Shown here: piece by piece, positions 33,000 to 42,280 of the stretch
Layout: each line of letters starts with the position of its first letter
How positions within the stretch are numbered: the first letter of the stretch is position 1
The notes under the pieces: model-generated
Databases searched by the model: none
The model's input: the letters and a program-made list of their open reading frames with translations, nothing else
Told to the model about the DNA's origin: nothing
Assembly (NCBI RefSeq): GCF_002797375.1
Contig: NZ_KZ454941.1
Coordinates: forward strand, 726,031-790,030
Source: Bacillus sp. FJAT-42315
GTDB lineage: Bacteria; Bacillota; Bacilli; Bacillales; Domibacillaceae
Reading direction: 5' to 3'
DNA: 64,000 bases
Made by a program: the position numbers and the translations under genes

Positions 33000-35900
33000 T
33001 TGAAGATAGAAGTAGGCAGTCAAGTACGATTAATTACTACACAACAAATTGGTGTTGTTATAGACATTATTGAAAGACGTGGGCAATATTTATATAAAGT
33101 GTCGGTTGATGGAACTATCAAAACTATGCAATTTAAGTTTTTTGAACTTTTCGTAGATGAAGAATCATTAATTTATAAGGAAATAGATGAAGCTCGTTAC
33201 GGTAACTTGCGTGATTATGAAGTTTTTCAAACGTGGACTCGATTAAAAAAGCCTTATGAAGGAAATTTATATAGTTATTTAAATAGCAAAACAGTTTTTA
33301 ACCCGTTTCAATTTAAGCCGTTGTTAAAGTTTTTACAAGGCCAATCGATGGAAAGGTTATTCATTGCAGATGAGGTGGGGGTTGGTAAAACGATAGAAAG
33401 TGGCATTATTATTACGGAAATGCTTGCACGAAAAAAAATTCGCGGGCAAAAGCCAGTCATTGTCGTTTGTCCAAACATTTTAGGACCGAAGTGGCAAAAA
33501 GAAATGCGCGATAGATTTAATTTAACTTTTCAATTGCACAATAAGGATACCTTTAAATTGTTGTTAAAAAACATTCAAACTAATCAGCTTCAACCACATC
33601 AAATGTTTCATATTGTCAGCATGCAAATGTTAAGAAGTGAGGAAATGCTATTACAATTAGAGGAACTGAATAGTCAGCAACAAGAAGCTATTTGGTCCTT
33701 AGCTATTATAGATGAAGCGCATCATATGCGGAATAGAGGAACGAATAGTAACCGCTTAGGGCATTTGATAAGTACCTTAAGTGAAATGCTTATAATGCTT
33801 TCTGCCACACCATTAAATTTAAAAGATGAAGATTTATTCCAACTCATGCATGTATTAAATCCTTATTTGTACCCAGATATTCAATCGTTTTCAGCGTTAA
33901 TTGAACCGGTAAAAATATTGAATCGATTCATGCAGGACCTTCAATTAAATGATGTATCGCAATTTTCATCCATGCAATTTCAAATGTTAGAAATAGATAA
34001 AAAGATGAATGGTTTGTTTATGAAGCATGAGCAAATGCAACAATTATTTCATAAATTGGATAGAAATATTTCGTTTCAACCGAAAGAAATAGCACAATTT
34101 GAAAGGATTTTGAAATTGTTTAATCCTTTAGAAGCAAGTTTTACAAGAACTTTGAAAAAAGAAGCGTTTGAACAAGTAGTAGTTAGAGATGTTGTGAAAG
34201 TCCCTATCTATTTTACACAAGAAGAAAAAGAAATTTACGAAGAAATCATTGAGTTTGCAACAGAGCAATATCAATTTAAGGGTGGTCATCCAAGCGCAAT
34301 TGGATTTGTAACTAATTTACCAAGAAGAATGGCAACAAGTTGTTTGCCAGCAATGAAAGAGTATTTAACTAGAGGTTTTTTTACAGAAAATATGGATTTA
34401 AATCAATCGCTTGAAGATATAGAAGATGATTCAACGTTTGATTATGATACATTACCTCAACATTTGCAGACACGTTCTCAAGAAATTTGTGAAAAAATTA
34501 ATGCTTTAGTCACAGACACAAAATATAATCAGCTACTTATAACGATTAATCGTTTGTTTGATGTTCTAGAAAATAAGCAAATTATCATTTTCTCATTTTT
34601 TACAAAAACTATTGCTTATTTAAAGAACCGTTTAGAAGCGGATGGGTTTTCAGTTGGTGTGATTACAGGGCAAACGCCTTTAGTAGAAAATCGTGATCAT
34701 TTAGGGCGCTATGAAATTATTGAAAACTTTAAGCAAAAGAAATTCAATATTTTACTTGCAAGTGATGTTGGTGGAGAAGGTTTAGATTTTCAGTTTTGTC
34801 AGGCAATGTTGAATTATGATTTACCATATAACCCAATGAAAATTGAGCAACGTATTGGACGTATCGATCGATTTGGTCAACAGGCAGAAAAAGTGTTTGT
34901 GGCTAATATGTATCTTGCAAATACTGTAGATGAGCGAATATATGAATTATTGTATGAGCGGGTAAATTTAGTCCATGAAAGTATTGGAATGTTTGAACCT
35001 ATTATTGGAAGCGAGATTGAAGATTTTCAAAAAGATTTAATAAAAGGTTCATTAACTGAAAGTCAACAGCAGGAGAAAATGAAAACGTTACTGCTAGCGG
35101 TGGAAAAAGCCAAAATTGAAAAAGAACAGTTTGATTTACAAAGAAATGATTTGTATGGGGATGATTCATTTAATTCCATTATTAGTGGGATTACTAAGCA
35201 AAATGACTTTTTAACACCTAAAGATGCAGCCAAGATCACGGCCTTTTATCTCGAAATGAATAATATTGAGTTTGAATGGCTGGATGATGAACGACTTAAA
35301 TTTGCTCTATCACCTACTACATTGGAGCAGCTAACAACATTTTTAAGAAAGCCTGGAAATGAAGGGCATCAAGAAGAAATAACTTCGATATTAAAGAGTA
35401 AAAAACTTATTTTTCAATTCAATGGGAGTAAATACAATGAGTTGTTAGAAGTTTTTATACCTATCACAGGCTTCTGGATTCGATTTATATTAGCAGAGTT
35501 AGAAAATAGGTCTGCTTTATACCGTGTATTTAGATTTGCTGTCTCTGCAAAGGACATTGGGATGGAACTAGGGGATTATTGCATGCCTATTTTTAATATA
35601 GAGGTGAGCGGTGTTCATGAATTAAACCATATTGGAATAGTGCCAGTTTGTGAGAAAACAGGTACAGCAGTTGATGTTGATTATCTAGAATTTAGTAAAC
35701 AATTGTCTAATGCTAAAGAAATAGACAATCTCGGTTTGCATTTCTTTACACATGATGAAGCAATAGCTGAAGGTCAATTTGTGATAGAAGAATTTATGGG
35801 GAACTATCTCGAAGAAATTCAGTTTGAACAAACGATATTAATTGAAACACGTATTCAAGCAATCAAATTAGGTTGTAAAACACGTGTCAATCGTCTTGAA

Positions 35901-36086
35901 CAAATGATTAATGATTACCTTGTAAGCGGTCGATCGGATGAAAGGTATTTAAGAATGTTAAATGGTCAAATAGAAAATGAAAAAAATAGGGCAAATGAAA
36001 AGATTATATCGTTAAAGGGAAGTCAACAAATTGCATATACGACACAATTAATAGGGCTAATTGACCTTGTGGTGAAGGGAGAATAA
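33000..36086 (+). CDS. SNF2-family helicase (DrmD/RapA-like)
   Basis: About 1028 residues. An N-terminal small beta domain (VGSQVRLITTQQIGVVIDI) is followed by the SNF2 ATPase: FIADEVGVGKTIESG (near 120), IIDEAHHMRNRG (near 237), MLSATPLNLKDED, then LASDVGGEGLDFQFCQ and EQRIGRIDRFGQQ (near 615-627). Layout resembles RapA and the DISARM class 1 helicase DrmD; a C-terminal region of about 350 residues is unassigned. TTG 33000 is used with AGGAAG upstream; GTG 32991 in frame is possible. It is the second SNF2 protein of the island and opens a second operon. Confidence 0.85.
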   Translation: MKIEVGSQVRLITTQQIGVVIDIIERRGQYLYKVSVDGTIKTMQFKFFELFVDEESLIYKEIDEARYGNLRDYEVFQTWTRLKKPYEGNLYSYLNSKTVFNPFQFKPLLKFLQGQSMERLFIADEVGVGKTIESGIIITEMLARKKIRGQKPVIVVCPNILGPKWQKEMRDRFNLTFQLHNKDTFKLLLKNIQTNQLQPHQMFHIVSMQMLRSEEMLLQLEELNSQQQEAIWSLAIIDEAHHMRNRGTNSNRLGHLISTLSEMLIMLSATPLNLKDEDLFQLMHVLNPYLYPDIQSFSALIEPVKILNRFMQDLQLNDVSQFSSMQFQMLEIDKKMNGLFMKHEQMQQLFHKLDRNISFQPKEIAQFERILKLFNPLEASFTRTLKKEAFEQVVVRDVVKVPIYFTQEEKEIYEEIIEFATEQYQFKGGHPSAIGFVTNLPRRMATSCLPAMKEYLTRGFFTENMDLNQSLEDIEDDSTFDYDTLPQHLQTRSQEICEKINALVTDTKYNQLLITINRLFDVLENKQIIIFSFFTKTIAYLKNRLEADGFSVGVITGQTPLVENRDHLGRYEIIENFKQKKFNILLASDVGGEGLDFQFCQAMLNYDLPYNPMKIEQRIGRIDRFGQQAEKVFVANMYLANTVDERIYELLYERVNLVHESIGMFEPIIGSEIEDFQKDLIKGSLTESQQQEKMKTLLLAVEKAKIEKEQFDLQRNDLYGDDSFNSIISGITKQNDFLTPKDAAKITAFYLEMNNIEFEWLDDERLKFALSPTTLEQLTTFLRKPGNEGHQEEITSILKSKKLIFQFNGSKYNELLEVFIPITGFWIRFILAELENRSALYRVFRFAVSAKDIGMELGDYCMPIFNIEVSGVHELNHIGIVPVCEKTGTAVDVDYLEFSKQLSNAKEIDNLGLHFFTHDEAIAEGQFVIEEFMGNYLEEIQFEQTILIETRIQAIKLGCKTRVNRLEQMINDYLVSGRSDERYLRMLNGQIENEKNRANEKIISLKGSQQIAYTTQLIGLIDLVVKGE

Positions 36087-36090
36087 ATAG

Positions 36091-39000
36091 ATGCAAAATC
36101 CAGCAGAATTTGAAGCTCAATTAAAGAAGCTGAAGGAACATTTTTTTGGAGCTAGTCCAGGTAATGAAGCACTTGGATATTTAAAAACATTAAGAGAATT
36201 TGAAAGTCGTGTGCCGGGCTATATGAATTCATTAAAAGTATTATCGGATACGACTTATGAAGACAGAAAGCACTTTTTATTAGAACTTATTCAAAATGCA
36301 GACGATGCAACTTATGATACACAACCAACTATTCATTTTAAAATTAATAATGATTATTTCGCGATTTCATATAACGAATCTGGATTTAGTATGCAAGATA
36401 TCTTTGCAATTACGGATACAGGTGGATCTACAAAAACAACGAGTAAACTAGGTGCAAATTCATTCATAGGTGAAAAAGGTATTGGGTTTAAATCAGTCTT
36501 TGCTTTAGCAAAAGAAGTTCATATACATAGTGGACCATGGCATTTTAAGTTAGACAATGAATCCTATATAGTCCCTACCATTCTTGAAAATGAATCATTT
36601 ACAGAGGGTACAGAGTTAAAGGTATATTTTAAAGAAAGTGACAGCATTGAAATTATTGCGGATGAATTAAGAAAACTTTTGTCGGAGAGATTGGAATCAT
36701 TTTTATTTTTACAACAGCTGAGCCATTTTATTTTGAGTGATTATCGAAGTGAAGAAAGGAAAATACATACGTTAAATATTGAGAAAAGTTCAGACCTCAT
36801 AAAATTAACTGCAGAGCCAGTAGGTATTGAGCGTCAATATTTAGTTTACGAGGATGAGCTAGAGTTTTCGCCTGATTTAGTAAAGTCTCGTTGGGAACGT
36901 TTAACAGCTGATCAACCATTAAAACGAACACTGAAGATGGCTGTATTACTGAATTCATACAATCTTGGCATAGAAGAAGGGAGATTATTTTGCTACTTAC
37001 CGACAGAAGTAACTTTACCAATACCAATCTTTTTACAAGTTGATGGGCATTTAAAAGCGGATCGTGAAAGATTACATGATCCACAGGCAAATGAATGGAA
37101 CAGATATTTATTAGAGTATTTACCTATATTTTTAAAAAATGCTTATTTGCAATTACGAAATAATAGTTCTTTAGAAAATTCATTTCCAGATTTAATACCT
37201 GTACAGAAAGGCAACTCACAGCTTGCATCAGTCTTTGAACGTTTTATCGAATTACTGAAGGAAATGGAATGGGTAAAAACGAGTTCGGGATGGAAAAGAC
37301 CAAATCAAATCGTTTTACCGACATCTCTCTGGTCTGAAATGTTAAAAAAAGATGACTCTTTACAAGCTCATGCTGAAAAAAGGATATATATGTCGTTTAT
37401 ATTTGAGGATTGGCAACAAATTTCACGTTGGGAATCGGTTTGGAAAGAATATCAAATTAAAGAAATAAACATTAATCAGATTGTAACAACTTTGGAAAGA
37501 AAACAATTGCAACGAGAGATATTAGAAGATGATTCTTTATTAACTCAGTTATATGAAAGCTTATATAAAGGAATTAAGCCATATTATTCATGGAAAAATC
37601 TAAAAGAGAGAATCAAGAATGCATTAATTTTTCCAATTGAAAATCATGGTTTTAGAGCATTTTTTCAATTAAAAAATGCATCTAAAGTTTACTGGTTATC
37701 GAATCGTATGAGAAAAAATCATGGTTTACAATTTATAAACGACTTATCGATTATAGATTATAGTTATACGATGCAACCAACTTCATTAGATGATCCTGAA
37801 CAGCAGCTGATTGCAAAACGTAATGAAGCACTGAGAATGTTATTGAAAGAAATAAAAATTGAAGAGTTAAATGAGGATACAATTTTACGCTCTATTCAAA
37901 TCCCTTATTTAACAAAGCAATATGAAAAATGGACTAAAAAAATTGTAGATAATCGTATGCAAGTCTTGTTTACGGTATTTGATGCCTATCGAGCCAAAAG
38001 GTCAAATAAGGATGAAAGTTATTTGAAAGTGTTGTCAAAGTTACGTGAGATGAAGGTTCTCGTAGCTAATAAGAAAATCAAAAAACTTTCAAATGTAATC
38101 CTACCAATCAAATTACAACTAAAAAATGGCGATGATGCTTATAATAATTCAGGGTTAAGTGAAATTGAATTGCCGGAAGATTGGTATTTGTCCGAGTTGA
38201 AAATTGAACAAAGTGGCGAACGAATGGTCCAATATTACAAGGAAATCCGAGACTTTTTGGTAGCGTGTGGTATTGCTAATAGTCCTCAATTTTTCTTCAA
38301 AGACATGAAATATGACACTGCTGATGATTTTAAGGATTCTAGTGCTAAGCAATTTGCAGTTTGGCAAGAAAAAAACAGAAGAGACTATACTAGAAGAAAC
38401 TCGATTACTTTGCAAAATGTTGTATTAGATCAAGCGACTAGAGATTTATTTAAAAATGAAAAGGCAACTGTAGAAGTTGAACAGCGATTATATCAAGTAT
38501 GGCGAAATAATTATCTGAATCACCTAGGGAATATCGAAAGTAGTAGCTATTATGAGTCGACTCCACCTGGATTTATAAAAACGATTTATCATAGACAAAG
38601 GTCGGAAAAGGAATTACTTATAGAAGATGATCTTTGGGGGGGATTAGATCGTTATTTTATTCCATTAACAACAGAGGACGAACGATTAACGAATGCTTCA
38701 AAAGCATTACGCCTAAAATCCGTTAGAGGTTTAAATAAGGTATTGAATTTTTGGGATATTGTGCATGAAAGTACAACAAAATATAATACTTTCTATTTAG
38801 ACACATTAAAAGTGAAAGACATTTCTATAAAAGAGATTAATGAAGCGTGGCGAATAGCTACACCTGAGCAATGGGATGATTTGCTAGGAGCCACATATGA
38901 ACTTGCAAATAACCAAATTGACCTTACAGAATTACGAATTGTTGATAAAAACACCCGGCAATTAAGATCGATTTTTGACTTTAAGTTAGGAGCAGAAATT

Positions 39001-40638
39001 AATGAAATAACGCCCTATATAGAGCAACAATACGGGGCGGTTGGTAGGTCAATAGGTGAAAAACTACAATTACAGATGGATTCAGAAATAATTCCTTTAT
39101 TAGAGAGTTTAGAAGAGTTTTACTTAGATGAACAACAATCTATTGAAGAGAAGAATCAAATCATCAATTATGTTATTAAACAATTTGAGTATTTAAACAA
39201 AGAGGATCAATTGGCTTTACTATCTGAGCAGTTAAATATAAAAAAGCGTCAAAAGAATCCTCAACAGCTTCATTATGTTTGTAATAATTTTAATCTTTAT
39301 CAGTATATTTTGGAAAAAGACTACCATATTGTTCATGTCGAATGTGATGTTCAAAAAGAGGTTATCTATAATAATATAGCAAGTGAATTCTCGATGAAGA
39401 ATGTTGAAGAGTATGGGAAAGTATCAGCAGATGATTACTCATTGCTAGCGGAAGATGAAAAATCGATATTGATTCAACTATTTAAATTACAGTTTGAAGA
39501 GTTAGAGTTTAATGAATTGTCTAGATTAAAGCGTTTGTTTGATCTTTATGGTGGCATTGAACAAGTAGTAGAGAACATTGTTTATACTAATAAAATCTAT
39601 AAAAAGATTTTTGATTTCGAAATTAATAGCAGTTTGCCATTATATGATATTAGAGAGAATAGGTTTTATGTTCAAGAAGGCTTACACATTTTTGAAATAG
39701 CTGCTCAATGGATAGCGTTTCTAGAATTTTCACCATACAAAAGTACGCTAAGAGATTACGAATACTATTATCAAGAAATCATTGAAAGAGAACAAGCATT
39801 AAAGAAGCCTAATAAATCAACGGCTACTTTAAAAGATAGTTCTGGAGCAATTGAAGAATTAGACTCAGGAGTAGAAGAATCTATTGTTATACAGGAGCAG
39901 CAAAGTAAAGAAACAGCAGTACCTAAAGAAAATAATAAAAAAGGTTCATCTGAAGTTGTTAAAGCAGTTGTCAAAGAGCCTCTTGACGAATTGAATACTG
40001 AAGAAAATCTCCAATCCGTAGCTGATTTATTAATTAATGCATTACAACGTGAACAAAATAACGAAGTTGCGGCTACTTATGAACCATGGAAAACAGCAAC
40101 AGATCCAGAACAGCATTTAGCAAGTGTAGCAATTTTAAAAGAACGCACAACTGAACAATTAAAAATTGGCCCTGTTCAAAAAGAAGTAAGGGAACGTGCA
40201 AAAAAAATAAAGTCAAATATACGATACGTTGATACGACTGCACCTGATCCGAAGAAATATTTAATACAGGAGTATGGTGGCCGTTGTCAAGTTTGTGCTA
40301 CACGTTTAATAATTGGCCCGAATCAATATTATATTGAAGTTTATCGTTTAATAGAATGCAAGGAAGGTCATGCGTGGCATAATCAACCATTCAACATTTT
40401 AGGTCTATGTCCGAACTGCCATGCACTTATGAAACATGGACAACAGTTAGATTTAATATCTATTCTTGAAGAAGCTAAGGCCTTTTTATTACAAGAAACA
40501 GCTCCGCAGGAAATGGAATTATATAACGGAGATTTCTATGATATTCCATGCGAAATTAATGGGGAGGAAGGCTCGATTGTATTTTCGCAGCAACATTTAA
40601 ATCATTTTGCAATGTTTATTTCATTGGACGAAGAGTAA
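36091..40638 (+). CDS. giant GHKL (sacsin/MORC-like) ATPase with C-terminal HNH-like domain
   Basis: 1515 residues, four bases after the SNF2 gene. The N-terminus is a Bergerat ATPase of the sacsin/HSP90-like group: LLELIQNADDA (N box, near 64-74), YNESGFSMQDI and GEKGIGFKSVFALA (lid, near 127-140). The long middle (about 300-1250) is helical with no recognised domain. After a low-complexity acidic linker, the C-terminus has YGGRCQVCATRL (near 1394) and LCPNCHALMKHG (near 1439), the paired CxxC of a zinc-supported HNH nuclease. Probably an ATP-gated nuclease clamp; function inferred. Such proteins occur in defence islands. Confidence 0.8.
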   Translation: MQNPAEFEAQLKKLKEHFFGASPGNEALGYLKTLREFESRVPGYMNSLKVLSDTTYEDRKHFLLELIQNADDATYDTQPTIHFKINNDYFAISYNESGFSMQDIFAITDTGGSTKTTSKLGANSFIGEKGIGFKSVFALAKEVHIHSGPWHFKLDNESYIVPTILENESFTEGTELKVYFKESDSIEIIADELRKLLSERLESFLFLQQLSHFILSDYRSEERKIHTLNIEKSSDLIKLTAEPVGIERQYLVYEDELEFSPDLVKSRWERLTADQPLKRTLKMAVLLNSYNLGIEEGRLFCYLPTEVTLPIPIFLQVDGHLKADRERLHDPQANEWNRYLLEYLPIFLKNAYLQLRNNSSLENSFPDLIPVQKGNSQLASVFERFIELLKEMEWVKTSSGWKRPNQIVLPTSLWSEMLKKDDSLQAHAEKRIYMSFIFEDWQQISRWESVWKEYQIKEININQIVTTLERKQLQREILEDDSLLTQLYESLYKGIKPYYSWKNLKERIKNALIFPIENHGFRAFFQLKNASKVYWLSNRMRKNHGLQFINDLSIIDYSYTMQPTSLDDPEQQLIAKRNEALRMLLKEIKIEELNEDTILRSIQIPYLTKQYEKWTKKIVDNRMQVLFTVFDAYRAKRSNKDESYLKVLSKLREMKVLVANKKIKKLSNVILPIKLQLKNGDDAYNNSGLSEIELPEDWYLSELKIEQSGERMVQYYKEIRDFLVACGIANSPQFFFKDMKYDTADDFKDSSAKQFAVWQEKNRRDYTRRNSITLQNVVLDQATRDLFKNEKATVEVEQRLYQVWRNNYLNHLGNIESSSYYESTPPGFIKTIYHRQRSEKELLIEDDLWGGLDRYFIPLTTEDERLTNASKALRLKSVRGLNKVLNFWDIVHESTTKYNTFYLDTLKVKDISIKEINEAWRIATPEQWDDLLGATYELANNQIDLTELRIVDKNTRQLRSIFDFKLGAEINEITPYIEQQYGAVGRSIGEKLQLQMDSEIIPLLESLEEFYLDEQQSIEEKNQIINYVIKQFEYLNKEDQLALLSEQLNIKKRQKNPQQLHYVCNNFNLYQYILEKDYHIVHVECDVQKEVIYNNIASEFSMKNVEEYGKVSADDYSLLAEDEKSILIQLFKLQFEELEFNELSRLKRLFDLYGGIEQVVENIVYTNKIYKKIFDFEINSSLPLYDIRENRFYVQEGLHIFEIAAQWIAFLEFSPYKSTLRDYEYYYQEIIEREQALKKPNKSTATLKDSSGAIEELDSGVEESIVIQEQQSKETAVPKENNKKGSSEVVKAVVKEPLDELNTEENLQSVADLLINALQREQNNEVAATYEPWKTATDPEQHLASVAILKERTTEQLKIGPVQKEVRERAKKIKSNIRYVDTTAPDPKKYLIQEYGGRCQVCATRLIIGPNQYYIEVYRLIECKEGHAWHNQPFNILGLCPNCHALMKHGQQLDLISILEEAKAFLLQETAPQEMELYNGDFYDIPCEINGEEGSIVFSQQHLNHFAMFISLDEE

Positions 40639-40659
40639 AGGGATTATAACATATAGATT

Positions 40660-40735
40660 TGTTATTGGTATTAGCAGAAAGTTGGAAGAAAGAGAAGAGC
40701 TTCATTAGTTGGAAATGAAAAGTTCAAAAGACAAA
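40660..40735 (+). pseudogene. decayed fragment of a second YdbC/PC4-like gene
   Basis: GTATTAGCAGAAAGTTGGAA and the bases after it match the 32705-32765 part of the intact PC4-like gene: one frame reads LAESWKKEKSFISW then a stop, against LSESAKGWKKELNRISW in the intact copy. Frameshifts and stops on both sides exclude function. It sits between the GHKL and DUF4145-like genes, so the island probably once carried two copies. Confidence 0.6.
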
Positions 40736-40758
40736 AATAAGTAGGTAGGTGTGTAATA

Positions 40759-41826
40759 GTGTCGCAAAAGTTACAAGAAATTTTATTCGGAATTAATTCA
40801 AATTTAGCTGAGTTAACGCAAGAAATAGAAAAACTTCTTTTTATTTCACCACGTGCAGCGATGCAAACAACGCGAACGATGGCGGAAACGTTAGTTCGTC
40901 AAGTTGCGCAATTGGAAGGGCTTGAGCATAGCGAGTTCAATTTTGGTGAATTACAAATGAAGTTAAAAAATGAAGGCATTATTACGCCAACAACGGACAA
41001 TGCAATTCACTTCGTTCGGCGCCAAGGAAACACAGCAAGTCACGATGGTACGCGCAAAATGTTAATTCGAGAAGCATTAACTTGTTGGGAGTATCAGCAT
41101 TTGATTTTGACATGGTTTATCGAAACATATGCTTCACCAGATATTGACGTGCCAGAGTATATTGAGCCGGTTCCTGAGAAGAGCGCGGCTGATAGTGAAT
41201 ATTTAATCGAACATATTGAAGCATTAATGCAGACGTTTGTGCAAAAACAGCCGACGCCAGAAAATGTTGTAACCGAGCAAAAAGTTAGTCGTAGAATTTA
41301 CTATAAAGATCAATTTGTTGAGATACCAGATTTTTTACGGGATGCATTTTTATTGCCACAGCGTTTCCCAAAATCCACAACGTTTTTAATTCGTTTGAAT
41401 GGCGAGCAGCAAGCACGTATTATGAGTGAACTGCCGTATCAATTAGACGGTATGCACCAGTATGTAAAGCGCTTTAAAGAAGCTAATGATGAGTGCTTTT
41501 TTGAAGAATTACGATTATTCGTTGAAGAAGAACAAAAGCGCAAATTATTGATGGAGCAATATCGCGGGGAAGTCTTGTTATTTTACAAATCAGATTTTGT
41601 TATTTTAACAGAAGCATTAGGACATGTTGCGTTAACGAAGGACAACTTTCCTGGCCAAACAAGCTTGATTAACTCGTTACAAGAGCAAGGTTTCTTACAT
41701 GTTAAGGATTTCCCGAAAGAGCTAGTGCTATTAGGCAAGTACCGCAATGTCGGCGAGACGGCATTAGCAAATTTATTTAATCAGTTAAAGGTGAAGAGAA
41801 TGGAGTTTACAAAAGTTGAAATTTAA
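40759..41826 (+). CDS. DUF4145-like protein with an alpha-CTD-like C-terminus
   Basis: 355 residues, GTG start after GGTAGGTGTG. The N-terminal 130 residues (INSNLAELTQEIEKLLFISP .. ARNTASH-type signature seen here as RRQGNTASHDG) match the all-helical DUF4145 domain found at the front of type I restriction R subunits and in other defence proteins. The C-terminus, with GKYRNVGETALANLFNQL, resembles the helix-hairpin-helix of the RNA polymerase alpha CTD. No nuclease motif seen. Likely a nucleic-acid-binding adaptor of the island; this is inference from domain resemblance and context. Confidence 0.65.
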   Translation: MSQKLQEILFGINSNLAELTQEIEKLLFISPRAAMQTTRTMAETLVRQVAQLEGLEHSEFNFGELQMKLKNEGIITPTTDNAIHFVRRQGNTASHDGTRKMLIREALTCWEYQHLILTWFIETYASPDIDVPEYIEPVPEKSAADSEYLIEHIEALMQTFVQKQPTPENVVTEQKVSRRIYYKDQFVEIPDFLRDAFLLPQRFPKSTTFLIRLNGEQQARIMSELPYQLDGMHQYVKRFKEANDECFFEELRLFVEEEQKRKLLMEQYRGEVLLFYKSDFVILTEALGHVALTKDNFPGQTSLINSLQEQGFLHVKDFPKELVLLGKYRNVGETALANLFNQLKVKRMEFTKVEI

Positions 41827-41847
41827 CGTTAGTGAAGGATGATAGAA

Positions 41848-41997
41848 ATGGCTTCATTTAATAAGTGTTATTCCAATATAACGAAACATTTAACAGAAGA
41901 AAATATACTACAAGCAAATAAAGTGTATGAAAATAACCTAATTACCCATCTAAACACATATCAAGATAAGCCTCGTTGGTATACGGTCAATATATAA
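41848..41997 (+). CDS. 49-residue ORF, probably a truncated remnant
   Basis: ATG 41848 has a good GAAGGATGATAG ribosome site. It encodes a short protein starting MASFNKCYSNITKHL and ending DKPRWYTVNI. The helix-then-strand pattern looks like the beginning of a larger protein (faintly like SWIM zinc-finger proteins), so it may be a gene cut off at the island's right edge. Low confidence in any function. Confidence 0.45.
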   Translation: MASFNKCYSNITKHLTEENILQANKVYENNLITHLNTYQDKPRWYTVNI

Positions 41998-42054
41998 TTA
42001 AATTTACATTTATAGTTAAAAACCCTTCCCCAAACGATAACTTCTTTCTTAACA

Positions 42055-42087
42055 ACTCCGCAGAATACTTCCTATTTTGCGGAGTTA
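42055..42087. other. stem-loop at the right border of the island
   Basis: AACTCCGCA and TGCGGAGTT are perfect 9-bp arms with a 15-nt loop. No T run follows on either strand. The rest of 41998-42280 is AT-rich with no recognisable gene, integrase remnant or tmRNA-end duplication. Confidence 0.55.
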
Positions 42088-42280
42088 CTCTTTCGTAGTG
42101 TTCCACAATCCATTTCGCACACTTTCTTTTTATCCATCCTTATTCGTCTTCCCATCAACAAACCCATCATAATAATTAAACCCATTCAGCAGATAACATT
42201 TTCTGAAAAAGTATGTTGTAATAGAGAGAGAACAATATTTGATCCTGTTCTAAGTAGTCAAAAAAAGTGAGGAATGGAAG

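Noticed and set aside
18953-41826. BREX or CRISPR assignment of the island
   Set aside because: No PglZ, BrxC or BrxL-type protein, no cas gene and no regularly spaced repeats were seen.
41998-42280. attR or integrase remnant at the right border of the island
   Set aside because: No copy of the tmRNA 3' end and no recombinase-like frame found by reading the interval; the stem-loop alone is not evidence.
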